Shown: in pieces, positions 43,316 to 51,131 of the stretch | How the letters are laid out: every line of letters starts with the position of its first letter | Position numbering within the stretch: the stretch's first letter is position 1 | DNA from: Flavobacteriaceae bacterium | Lineage (GTDB): Bacteria; Bacteroidota; Bacteroidia; Flavobacteriales; Flavobacteriaceae | Length of the DNA stretch: 64,000 bases | NCBI GenBank assembly: GCA_002694465.1 | Contig: NZMG01000026.1 | Location: forward strand, 20,742 to 84,741 | Direction of reading: 5' to 3' | Notes under the pieces: generated by a model | Database searches by the model: none | Told to the model about the DNA's origin: nothing | What the model saw: only the letters and a program-made list of their open reading frames with translations | Made by a program: the position numbers and the translations under genes

Positions 43316-44841
43316 TGGCATATGGAAATTTAAAAAAGCAGCTTTTTGAGAGCCGAGTTCAAGAAATTGAAATCTCTCAAAAAGGGGAAGTGATTTTTAG
43401 TGATAATGCTATTTTTAATATTCCAGAAACGTCTAATATTTCTAATTTTCATCTCTTTTTTGAACTTTTCCCAGAGATTTTAACGTCCATTAATGAAAAT
43501 ATCCAATTTCCTTGTATCAATATTGAAATTGATGGAGTTAAAAAGATTATTGATGTTGAGGTCATTAAAAAAGACAAACGCTACTTCCTGTTTTTCTTTG
43601 ACCTTACCGAACATTATGAAAATTCACAACCCATAGTTCAGGAAAAAAACGAAGCTTCTATTGCAAAAAACAAATTGGATTTCGAGAAAAAGTTGCTTGA
43701 GGCGAAAGAAGAATTTAAAAATACGTTCCTAGCAAACTTAAATCACGAAATACGTAACCCGCTCAACAATCTTTTAGGATTTTTAGAAACACTTTCGGCA
43801 AGTTCCTTGAGCTATGAACAAATGGAACTGTTAAAAGTAGCTCAAAAAACTGGGTTGCAACTTAAGGTGTTGATGGAAGATTTATTGGATATCTCTAAAA
43901 TAGAGGATGGTGTGTTAGAGTTAAAGCACGTAAACTTTAACCTTTCTACCTTTATGGCGGCTATTTATAAGCATTTTCAGCATAAGTATTCCAGCGATAT
44001 TAACTTTACTGTAGAAACAGATAGCAAGGTACATACAGCACTTATTGGCGACCCCAACCGCTTACATCAAATATTATTTAATTTAATCGAAAATGCATTT
44101 CAAAATACCTATCGTGGGAGTGTATCTTTGCTCGTTGTTCCTTCTCCAAATAATCCACGGACAAAATCCTCTAATGAAACCGTCATTCGATTTATCATAA
44201 AAGATACTGGAAAAGGAATAGCCCAAGAGAAAATAAGCAAAGTTTTTGACAATTATTTACAACTCGAAAAGGAAAAACTCAAACCTTTGGGAGATGGCTT
44301 GGGTCTTAAAATAGTGAAAAATCTTGTCCAATTAATGAATGGAACCGTTGCTGTTGAAAGTAAAATAGATGTTGGTACAGAATTTATTTTGGATATCCCA
44401 TTTACCACAAGAATTCCTAAAAAGAAGGCTTATAAAACAAAAAAAATCCCAGGAATTTATATCAACAAAAACATCCTGGTAATTGAAGATATAAAGGACA
44501 ACCAAATGCTATTTTTTAAGCATTTTCTTAATAACGACGAAGCTTATGTGATGCACTTAGCTACCGATGGCGCCATGGCATTTTCTCTTTTAGAGAAAAA
44601 GAGAATTGATGTTATTATTGCTAAAACCACGATTCCCGATATGGATATCTTCAGTTTTATTGATAAAGTAAAAGAACATCCCGAAGATTCTATAAATAAA
44701 ACCCCTATTATTGTGGCAAGTGGTAATTCATTGTTAGAATTCCAAAATACTTTAGAAGAAAAAGAAATTTCTAATTATCTAATGAAGCCTTTTACCAAAA
44801 AAGAATTGTTTAAGGCTATAAAGGAAAGTTTAAATCAATAA
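43315..44841 (+). CDS. Hybrid histidine kinase with a pseudo-receiver domain
   Basis: A 508-residue soluble protein. Residues 1-110 form a PAS-like domain shared with the 42380 gene. A coiled coil follows, then the kinase core: H-box FLANLNHEIRNPLNNLLGF, N-box LHQILFNLIENAFQNT, G1 IKDTGKGIA and G2 GDGLGLKIVKNLV. Residues about 380-508 form a receiver fold (NILVIEDIKDN; YLMKPFTKKEL), but the phosphoacceptor Asp is Lys (DVIIAKTTIPDMD). No membrane helix. It is translationally joined to the GTPase gene. Confidence 0.88.
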   Translation: MAYGNLKKQLFESRVQEIEISQKGEVIFSDNAIFNIPETSNISNFHLFFELFPEILTSINENIQFPCINIEIDGVKKIIDVEVIKKDKRYFLFFFDLTEHYENSQPIVQEKNEASIAKNKLDFEKKLLEAKEEFKNTFLANLNHEIRNPLNNLLGFLETLSASSLSYEQMELLKVAQKTGLQLKVLMEDLLDISKIEDGVLELKHVNFNLSTFMAAIYKHFQHKYSSDINFTVETDSKVHTALIGDPNRLHQILFNLIENAFQNTYRGSVSLLVVPSPNNPRTKSSNETVIRFIIKDTGKGIAQEKISKVFDNYLQLEKEKLKPLGDGLGLKIVKNLVQLMNGTVAVESKIDVGTEFILDIPFTTRIPKKKAYKTKKIPGIYINKNILVIEDIKDNQMLFFKHFLNNDEAYVMHLATDGAMAFSLLEKKRIDVIIAKTTIPDMDIFSFIDKVKEHPEDSINKTPIIVASGNSLLEFQNTLEEKEISNYLMKPFTKKELFKAIKESLNQ

Positions 44842-45267
44842 TTACTTTTTATTAAGTAAATAGCGATAATCTTCAAGGTCTAATCCGCCATTAAAAATTT
44901 CGATAGAACGCTTAATTAAAGTAGCAGCCAATTCTTCAGTATATCCTAAGCCAATAGCATATCTTTCAATGAGCACACGCTCTTCGTCGTCAATTTCGTG
45001 ATCGGCAAAGATCATCTTAAATAAATCAAGCATTCTTTCCAAACGCTCATCTGCAGAATTAGGAGGGTTGATTGGATATTTTGTAGGGTTTTTTAAAACC
45101 TCTTCATATTCCTGATCGGTAATGTCCAATTTTCTAGCAAAACGCTTCAATAATTTTTCTTCATTTTCATGAATGGTTCCATGAGATGAGGCAATGTTCG
45201 CCATAGAAGCAAAATGCCCTAGGTTTCTTCCGCGTGTTCCACTTTCAAAAAGATCTGTAAATGACAT
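44842..45267 (-). CDS. TerB family protein
   Basis: A 141-residue helical protein resembling the TerB/tellurite-resistance-like family: IASSHGTIHENEEKLLKRFARKLDI and then FADHEIDDEERVLIERYA, two acidic helix-hairpin repeats that can bind divalent metal. No other ter genes are nearby. It is convergent with the hybrid kinase (0-bp gap). The start is preceded by an exact -7 box. Confidence 0.82.
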   Translation of the reverse strand: MSFTDLFESGTRGRNLGHFASMANIASSHGTIHENEEKLLKRFARKLDITDQEYEEVLKNPTKYPINPPNSADERLERMLDLFKMIFADHEIDDEERVLIERYAIGLGYTEELAATLIKRSIEIFNGGLDLEDYRYLLNKK

Positions 45268-45284
45268 AGTTCAAATTTATTGTG

Positions 45285-45292
45285 CAAATATA
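45285..45292 (-). promoter_or_regulatory. Minus-strand -7 box (TATATTTG) for the TerB-like gene
   Basis: CAAATATA on the plus strand; 17 bp before the start codon of the minus-strand gene. Confidence 0.55.
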
Positions 45293-45365
45293 AAGTTTGT
45301 TATTCTTTTTACTGAAATATTTCATAAAAATAACGGTAACTTTTTTTCTGCCTTTAGGGGATTGT

Positions 45366-45373
45366 TATCTTTG
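45366..45373 (+). promoter_or_regulatory. -7 promoter box of mfd (short leader)
   Basis: TATCTTTG, an exact match, ends only 8 bp before the mfd ATG, so the mRNA should have almost no leader. Confidence 0.6.
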
Positions 45374-45381
45374 CGCCAGCA

Positions 45382-48300
45382 ATGAGTAAATCGCTGGTTT
45401 CATCTCTTTTTGCACAGTCTTCGAAAACACGAAAACTGCGGGATACTATTTCCCAAACTCAAGAAAAGACAACACTTTCTGGCCTTGCTGGCTCCTCTTT
45501 ATCGCTTGTTATTGCTGACGTTTTTAAAACCACTGCGTTACCCTTTCTTATTATTTTAAACGATAAAGAAGAAGCGGCCTATCACCTTAATGATTTGGAA
45601 AACTTATTGGGTGCAGACAATGTCCTCTTTTACCCAGGAAGCTATCGAAGGCCTTACCAAATTGAAGAAACAGATAACGCCAATGTACTGTTGCGAAGTG
45701 AAGTGCTTAACCGTATTAATTCTAGAAAAAAACCTGCGCTTATTGTCACCTATCCCGAGGCGCTTTTTGAAAAAGTAGTTACTCGAAAAGAACTAGAGCG
45801 CAACACCTTAAAAATTGCCAATGGCGATGAACTTTCTATCGATTTTGTAAACGAAGTCTTGTTTGAATATAAGTTTAAACGCACCGATTTTGTGACAGAA
45901 CCTGGCGAATTTTCGGTGCGAGGTGGAATATTAGATGTGTTTTCGTTTAGCAATGATGAGCCCTACCGGATTGAATTTTTTGGCGACGAAATTGAAAGTA
46001 TTCGGACCTTCGATGTGGAAACACAACTCTCACTAGAACAACAAAAAAAGGTTTCTATTATTCCGAATGTTGAAAACAAAATGCTCGACGAAAAGCGAGA
46101 GACTTTTTTACAATACATAGCCAATAAAACGGTTGTTTTTATTAAAAACGAAGAGCTTCTTAGCAGTAGCCTCGACAAACTTTTTGCAAAAGCAACAGAA
46201 GCCTTTTCAGAAATTAAAACGGAAGTTAAGTTAAGTGAGCCATCGGCATTCTTTTGCACTTCGGCTTTACTGAAAAAACAACTGGAATCATTTAAGACTG
46301 TTGTGGTTTCGCCTTCGGAAAATAATCTTTCTTCCGAAAATATTTCATTTAATGTAAAGCCACAGCCTTCCTTCAACAAGCAATTTAATTTGTTGATGGA
46401 CCACCTTAATGAACATACTGCAAAAGGATTTACCAATTACATTTTTTGCAGTAGCGAATCGCAAGCCAAACGATTTCACGACATTTTTGAAGATTCGCAC
46501 CAGCACGTTGACCAATTTGAAACTGTCGTGTTTCCATTATATCAAGGCTTCCGAGATGAGGAACAAAAAATACTATGCTATACAGACCATCAGCTATTTG
46601 AGCGCTATCATAAATTTCAGCTAAAGAACGGATACGCCAAAAAACAGGCGATTACGTTAAAAGAATTGACTTCGTTAGAAATTGGCGATTATGTAACTCA
46701 TATTGACCACGGGATTGGAAAATTTGCGGGACTTCAAAAAATTGATGTGGAAGGCAAAATGCAGGAGGCCATTAAACTAATTTATGGCGACAGGGATATT
46801 TTATACCTCAGTATTCATTCGTTGCATAAAATTTCAAAATTTAATGGAAAGGATGGCACCGTTCCTAAAATCTATAAACTGGGTAGCGCTGCTTGGAAAA
46901 ACCTGAAGCAGAAAACCAAATCCCGGGTTAAGGAAATTGCCTTTAATCTTATTGAATTATATGCCAAGCGCAGGCTCCAAAAAGGGTTTCAGTTTGCACC
47001 CGATTCTTATTTACAACACGAATTAGAATCCTCCTTTATTTATGAAGATACGCCCGACCAAATCACCGCCACCGAAGATGTAAAACGGGACATGGAAAAC
47101 GAACGTCCTATGGACCGCCTAGTGTGTGGTGACGTAGGATTTGGAAAAACCGAAGTCGCCATAAGAGCAGCATTTAAAGCCGTGGACAATGGAAAGCAAG
47201 TAGCGGTTTTGGTGCCTACTACCATTTTGGCTTTTCAGCATTTTAAAACCTTTACCGAACGCTTGGCAGATATGCCCGTGAAAGTAGATTACCTCAACCG
47301 ATTTAGAAGTGTCAAACAACGAAAAGAAGTGATTGACGGATTGCAATACGGAACACTCGACATTGTCATTGGCACACACCAGTTAGTGAACAAATCGGTG
47401 CAATTTAAAGACCTCGGGTTACTAATTATTGATGAGGAACAAAAATTTGGAGTCGCCGTAAAAGACAAGTTAAAAACCATCAAAGAGAATGTCGATACGC
47501 TCACGCTAACGGCAACACCTATTCCGCGAACGCTTCAGTTTAGTTTGATGGCAGCACGGGATTTATCGGTGATAACTACCCCTCCTCCCAATCGTTATCC
47601 CGTGGAAACGCAAGTCATTCGTTTTTCGGAAGAAACCATTCGGGATGCCATTCGATATGAGATATCTCGTGGGGGACAGGTCTTTTTTGTGCACAATCGC
47701 ATTGAAAATATCAAGGAAGTGGCGGGGATGATTCAACGGTTAGTGCCCGATGCCAAAATAGGCATTGGTCACGGACAGCTTGACGGAAAAAAGCTGGAAA
47801 GCTTGATGCTGGCTTTTATGAATAATGAATTTGATGTTTTAGTGTCCACCACCATCATTGAAAGTGGTTTGGACGTCTCCAATGCCAACACCATTTTTAT
47901 TAATAACGCCAATAATTTTGGACTTAGCGACCTTCACCAAATGCGAGGTCGCGTGGGCCGAAGCAACAAAAAAGCCTTCTGTTACTTTATCACGCCGGAA
48001 TACAGTGCGATGACCGACGACGCCCGAAAACGAATCACAGCTTTGGAACAGTTTAGCGAGTTGGGAAGTGGCTTCCAGATTGCGATGAAGGATTTGGAAA
48101 TTCGTGGGGCAGGAGATTTATTAGGGGGTGAGCAAAGTGGATTTATTAATGAGATTGGATTTGAAACCTATCAAAAAATCCTGGCGGAAGCGATTGATGA
48201 ACTGAAAGAAAAAGAGTTTAAAGACCTCTATTCGGGTACCGAACACGAGAAAAAAGAGTTCATCAAAGAAACGGTCATTGATACCGATTTCACCCTGCTT

Positions 48301-48723
48301 TTTCCAGATGATTATATCAACAACATTACTGAAAGACTATCACTTTATACGAAACTAAACGAATTAAAAACCGAAGCTGAACTTCAAAAATTTGAAGCTG
48401 AACTCATCGATCGGTTTGGGGAATTGCCACAACCCGCTGTGGATTTATTAAACAGTGTCCGTATTAAGTGGATGGCTCTAAAAATGGGCTTAGAGCGTGT
48501 GGTGATGAAGAAAAAACGCTTGGTGGGGTATTTTATAAGCGACCAGCAGAGCAATTTTTACCAAAGTCCTGCCTTTGGGAAAGTGTTAGAGTTTGTGCAA
48601 CAAAATCCGCAACAGGTGAAAATGAAGGAAAAACAAACTCGGAACGGCTTGCGATTGTTGTTAACTATCGAAGGGATTTCTTCAGTAAATAAAGCCTTAC
48701 AGGCGTTGGAACGTTTTGAATAA
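45382..48723 (+). CDS. mfd: Transcription-repair coupling factor
   Basis: Removes stalled RNA polymerase from DNA lesions and recruits UvrA. It has 1113 residues. In order there is a UvrB-like N-terminus (LYPGSYRRPY region; EPGEFSVRGGILDVFSF), the RNA polymerase-interacting domain (GDYVTHIDHGIGKFAGL), the helicase core with Walker A VCGDVGFGKTEVAIRAAF, DEEQ box IIDEEQKFGV and HQMRGRVGRS, and a C-terminal TRCF domain. It starts right after its promoter. Confidence 0.97.
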   Translation: MSKSLVSSLFAQSSKTRKLRDTISQTQEKTTLSGLAGSSLSLVIADVFKTTALPFLIILNDKEEAAYHLNDLENLLGADNVLFYPGSYRRPYQIEETDNANVLLRSEVLNRINSRKKPALIVTYPEALFEKVVTRKELERNTLKIANGDELSIDFVNEVLFEYKFKRTDFVTEPGEFSVRGGILDVFSFSNDEPYRIEFFGDEIESIRTFDVETQLSLEQQKKVSIIPNVENKMLDEKRETFLQYIANKTVVFIKNEELLSSSLDKLFAKATEAFSEIKTEVKLSEPSAFFCTSALLKKQLESFKTVVVSPSENNLSSENISFNVKPQPSFNKQFNLLMDHLNEHTAKGFTNYIFCSSESQAKRFHDIFEDSHQHVDQFETVVFPLYQGFRDEEQKILCYTDHQLFERYHKFQLKNGYAKKQAITLKELTSLEIGDYVTHIDHGIGKFAGLQKIDVEGKMQEAIKLIYGDRDILYLSIHSLHKISKFNGKDGTVPKIYKLGSAAWKNLKQKTKSRVKEIAFNLIELYAKRRLQKGFQFAPDSYLQHELESSFIYEDTPDQITATEDVKRDMENERPMDRLVCGDVGFGKTEVAIRAAFKAVDNGKQVAVLVPTTILAFQHFKTFTERLADMPVKVDYLNRFRSVKQRKEVIDGLQYGTLDIVIGTHQLVNKSVQFKDLGLLIIDEEQKFGVAVKDKLKTIKENVDTLTLTATPIPRTLQFSLMAARDLSVITTPPPNRYPVETQVIRFSEETIRDAIRYEISRGGQVFFVHNRIENIKEVAGMIQRLVPDAKIGIGHGQLDGKKLESLMLAFMNNEFDVLVSTTIIESGLDVSNANTIFINNANNFGLSDLHQMRGRVGRSNKKAFCYFITPEYSAMTDDARKRITALEQFSELGSGFQIAMKDLEIRGAGDLLGGEQSGFINEIGFETYQKILAEAIDELKEKEFKDLYSGTEHEKKEFIKETVIDTDFTLLFPDDYINNITERLSLYTKLNELKTEAELQKFEAELIDRFGELPQPAVDLLNSVRIKWMALKMGLERVVMKKKRLVGYFISDQQSNFYQSPAFGKVLEFVQQNPQQVKMKEKQTRNGLRLLLTIEGISSVNKALQALERFE

Positions 48724-48732
48724 GCAGTTGTT

Positions 48733-48867
48733 TTGAATACCAAATGGAGTTACATTTTCATGATTATTGCTGCCATCATCACTATTGTAGGATTGGTGAC
48801 TGGGAAGTTCTTCTTTTTTCTTATTTGGTTGCCGCTGGGGTTTTTGTTTAAGAAGAAGGAGCAGTAG
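48733..48867 (+). CDS. Small two-helix membrane protein (44 residues)
   Basis: A short frame after mfd starts with TTG at 48733 and encodes 44 residues. There are two hydrophobic segments, SYIFMIIAAIITIVGLVTG and FFFFLIWLPLGFLF, and a basic tail KKKEQ. The TTG is 9 bp after the mfd stop, so it would be read from the mfd mRNA. The composition strongly suggests a real membrane peptide, but the start codon is uncertain. Confidence 0.5.
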   Translation: MNTKWSYIFMIIAAIITIVGLVTGKFFFFLIWLPLGFLFKKKEQ

Positions 48868-48879
48868 ATTTTTGTCTGT

Positions 48880-48935
48880 TCGAGCGCAGTCGAGAACTCA
48901 ACAGAAAAATACAAAGAGGTCTCGACTGCGCTCGA
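48880..48935. repeat. 16-bp inverted repeat (REP-like) between mfd and yraN
   Basis: TCGAGCGCAGTCGAGA (48880-48895) and its perfect reverse complement TCTCGACTGCGCTCGA (48920-48935) face each other across 24 bp. GC-rich arms of this type recur as intergenic elements in flavobacteria. It lies between convergent genes and may end transcription in both directions. Confidence 0.8.
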
Positions 48936-48952
48936 CCTGACCTATTATCCAA

Positions 48953-49315
48953 TCAGAAATGATAAAACGCATTCTCAAAATGCTCGATGCGTTCTTCCTT
49001 TTTGTTTTTAAGCACGGCAATAATATCGAACTGCGCCTCGGCGTCGAGTTGGCGGTCGATGATATACTCGTTTGCCGCTTTGACCAATAATTTTATTTTA
49101 CTTTTTGAAACAAACTCCTGCGGATTCCCAAACGCAGCACTATTACGGGTTTTAACCTCCACAATTACGATAACACCTTCCTCTTTTTGGGCAATGATAT
49201 CAATCTCGGCTTTGTCGTATACAAAATTGCGTTCTAGGATTTCGTACCCTTCCCTAAGCAGGTATTGTGTGGCGAGCTCCTCGCCTAATTTGCCGAGTTC
49301 GTTATGGTAGGCCAT
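48953..49315 (-). CDS. yraN: YraN/UPF0102 family nuclease-like protein
   Basis: A 120-residue protein with a restriction endonuclease-like fold: GKLGEELATQYLLREGYEILERNF, the acidic DIDIIAQ-type segment (AEIDIIAQ), and VIVIVEVKTR (E-x-K). The ATG at 49315 (MAYHNELG) is chosen to match the family start. A 19-codon extension upstream is open but unlike the family. A role in recombination or repair is suggested by the fold only. Confidence 0.9.
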   Translation of the reverse strand: MAYHNELGKLGEELATQYLLREGYEILERNFVYDKAEIDIIAQKEEGVIVIVEVKTRNSAAFGNPQEFVSKSKIKLLVKAANEYIIDRQLDAEAQFDIIAVLKNKKEERIEHFENAFYHF

Positions 49316-49328
49316 TTGATAAGACTTG

Positions 49329-49829
49329 TTAAAATGTAATTTTATCGCGCTTACAATACCAGTTTGGCTCACAGTCTGTTATTAAACAACCCATATTGTA
49401 TGCTTTTTTTGGATCATTAATAAAAAGCCCAAATTCCACAGGTATAACTTTATTTTTCTTTTTACAAATGGGACATGTTTTGTCATTTTTAGAAATATCA
49501 TATTCACAATAATATGAATAAGGCAACTTAAGTCTAATTGTATCATTTTCACTTAAATAAAAAGAAGGGAATATATAGTCTTCTCTATTTCCCGGAATTG
49601 ATAAGCTTATAGTATCAGTTTCAATATATTCAAATTTAAATGACAAATCTGTTTCTATTAAAACAGTTTGCAACTTAGGTGTTTTGCTGTTATAATATAA
49701 AGATATTGAACTTAATTTTTCAATATCTGAGTTATTATTAGGAATTATAATCCCTTCTATTACTGCACTTTGAGACATAAGACAAGATGTCCAAAAAAAC
49801 ATAATTAATATTTGAATTATTGTTTTCAG
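49329..49829 (-). CDS. Putative secreted protein with CxxC, unusual start
   Basis: The ATG-started frame begins at 49802 (157 residues, MFFWTSCLMSQ). The frame is open upstream, and starting at a CTG codon (49829) it reads LKTIIQILIMFFWTSCLMSQ, a textbook Sec signal peptide. I therefore give the longer frame, with a CTG start or a mutated ATG. The body is beta-rich; near the C-terminus it has CPICKKKNK and two further Cys (DCEPNWYC). No family recognised. It precedes yraN on the same strand. Confidence 0.5.
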   Translation of the reverse strand: MKTIIQILIMFFWTSCLMSQSAVIEGIIIPNNNSDIEKLSSISLYYNSKTPKLQTVLIETDLSFKFEYIETDTISLSIPGNREDYIFPSFYLSENDTIRLKLPYSYYCEYDISKNDKTCPICKKKNKVIPVEFGLFINDPKKAYNMGCLITDCEPNWYCKRDKITF

Positions 49830-49902
49830 TTTTAAAAACTATTAATTATTTGTAAATGACAAAAATACAAAATCCCTTTTCACAATCTTCAAGTCGAATT
49901 TA

Positions 49903-50110
49903 TTAGATAAAATCATAATGGTTGTATCATTTTATCTAACTGCTTTTAGATAGATTGTAAACTTTGTTAGATAATTTCTTAATTGTATTATCGGTTTATC
50001 TATCAGTCATTAGATAAATTGTAAATTGTTTTAATAGTTTATCTAACTGGCTTTAGATAATTTCATAATAAGATTAGATACATTGTAAATCATATTCACA
50101 TTTTATCTAA
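49903..50110. repeat. Cluster of TTAGATA/TATCTAA repeats
   Basis: The 7-mer TTAGATA or its complement occurs many times in about 208 bp, often extended as TTAGATAnATTGTAAA (near 49948, 50010 and 50075). TTAGATAAAAT (49903-49913) and ATTTTATCTAA (49929-49939) form a perfect 11-bp inverted repeat. The last copy, TTTTATCTAA (50101-50110), overlaps the stop codon of the S66 peptidase gene. No ORF is present in the region. Confidence 0.75.
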
Positions 50111-51023
50111 AAACTACCTTGTCCTTATCTACTTTCAAACTTACTTCTTTCCCCATCACCAACGCTCGATTATCTTTTATATGCCCCGCAGGAAAGTTAA
50201 AACAAACGGGGTAGCTGTATTCTTTAACGGTATCATAAATAATCTCCTCGGCGGTTTTACCAAAAGGTCTATCAGTAGCAAATCCGTGTGCCTGGGTGTG
50301 GTCTTTCATATCGCTCATCCCTCCCACAATCAATCCTGCCAAATTGCCAAGCATACCGTTGCGTTTTAGGTTTTGCATCATTCTATCTACATGGTATAAA
50401 TGCTCGTCCAAGTCTTCTAAAAACAATAGCTTCCCTTGAGTATTTAATGCCGAAGGACTACCGCATAAAGAATACAACATCGAAAGGTTACTGCCTACCA
50501 GCTGCCCTTTGGCATCACCACTACGTTGTAAAGGATGTGATGAAGCGAATTCTATGGTGTAAGGTTCTCCAAAAAGGGCTTTGCGCAAGGTTTCGCGAGT
50601 GGCTTCCGTTTTATTTTCAATTTCCAAACACATTTGTGCATGCAACGTCGCTACCCCTAAACGATGCACATGACTATGAAACACCGTAATATCGCTATAC
50701 CCTACAATCCACTTGAGATGATTCAGAAAATTTGAAAAATCCAATGCATCAATCATTCGTACCGTTCCATATCCTCCTCGCGCACACCAAATGGCCTTTA
50801 CTTCGGTAGAATCTAGCATTTCCTGAAAGTCCTGGGCTCGTAAGGCATCATCCCCAGCAAATTGGTTGCTTTCAGCTCCAATGGTCTTACCTAAAATAGG
50901 GTTCAGCCCCCAAGATTTTAAGACTGCTAACGCGGGTTGTACCTCTTCTTTTGTAATTTTTCGAGCGGTGGAAACAATGGCAACGCTATCGCCACGTTTT
51001 AGATAAGGGGGTATTTGCATCAA
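50103..51023 (-). CDS. S66 family LD-carboxypeptidase
   Basis: A 306-residue serine peptidase that trims the terminal D-Ala from murein tetrapeptides during recycling, or related peptides. N-terminal PPYLKRGDSVAIVSTA; the nucleophile region is WIVGYSDITVFH; the catalytic Glu is in LFLEDLDEHLYHVDRMM and His in CFNFPAGHIKDN. ARGGYGTVRMIDALDF is also typical. No signal peptide, so cytosolic. Its stop codon lies in the TTAGATA repeat cluster. Confidence 0.92.
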   Translation of the reverse strand: MMQIPPYLKRGDSVAIVSTARKITKEEVQPALAVLKSWGLNPILGKTIGAESNQFAGDDALRAQDFQEMLDSTEVKAIWCARGGYGTVRMIDALDFSNFLNHLKWIVGYSDITVFHSHVHRLGVATLHAQMCLEIENKTEATRETLRKALFGEPYTIEFASSHPLQRSGDAKGQLVGSNLSMLYSLCGSPSALNTQGKLLFLEDLDEHLYHVDRMMQNLKRNGMLGNLAGLIVGGMSDMKDHTQAHGFATDRPFGKTAEEIIYDTVKEYSYPVCFNFPAGHIKDNRALVMGKEVSLKVDKDKVVFR

Positions 51024-51131
51024 TGGACTTCTGTTTTTATAAAATTAAACTATTTTGTTAAATCTGGGTCTTAATTATGTAGTTCCCACAGAATTATATA
51101 CTTTAAAAGTCTCAAAATCTTGTACTTGCCT

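Noticed and set aside
44842..45267. Tellurite resistance operon
   Set aside because: Only a TerB-like gene is present; no terA, terC, terD or terE genes are nearby.
45963..46436. Long antisense open frame (157 codons) inside mfd
   Set aside because: It lies fully opposite a well-conserved helicase gene, has Ser/Phe-rich composition typical of reversed coding DNA and shows no domain.
49903..50110. Possible CRISPR array
   Set aside because: Repeats are only about 7-16 bp, occur in both orientations and have irregular spacing; no cas genes are nearby.
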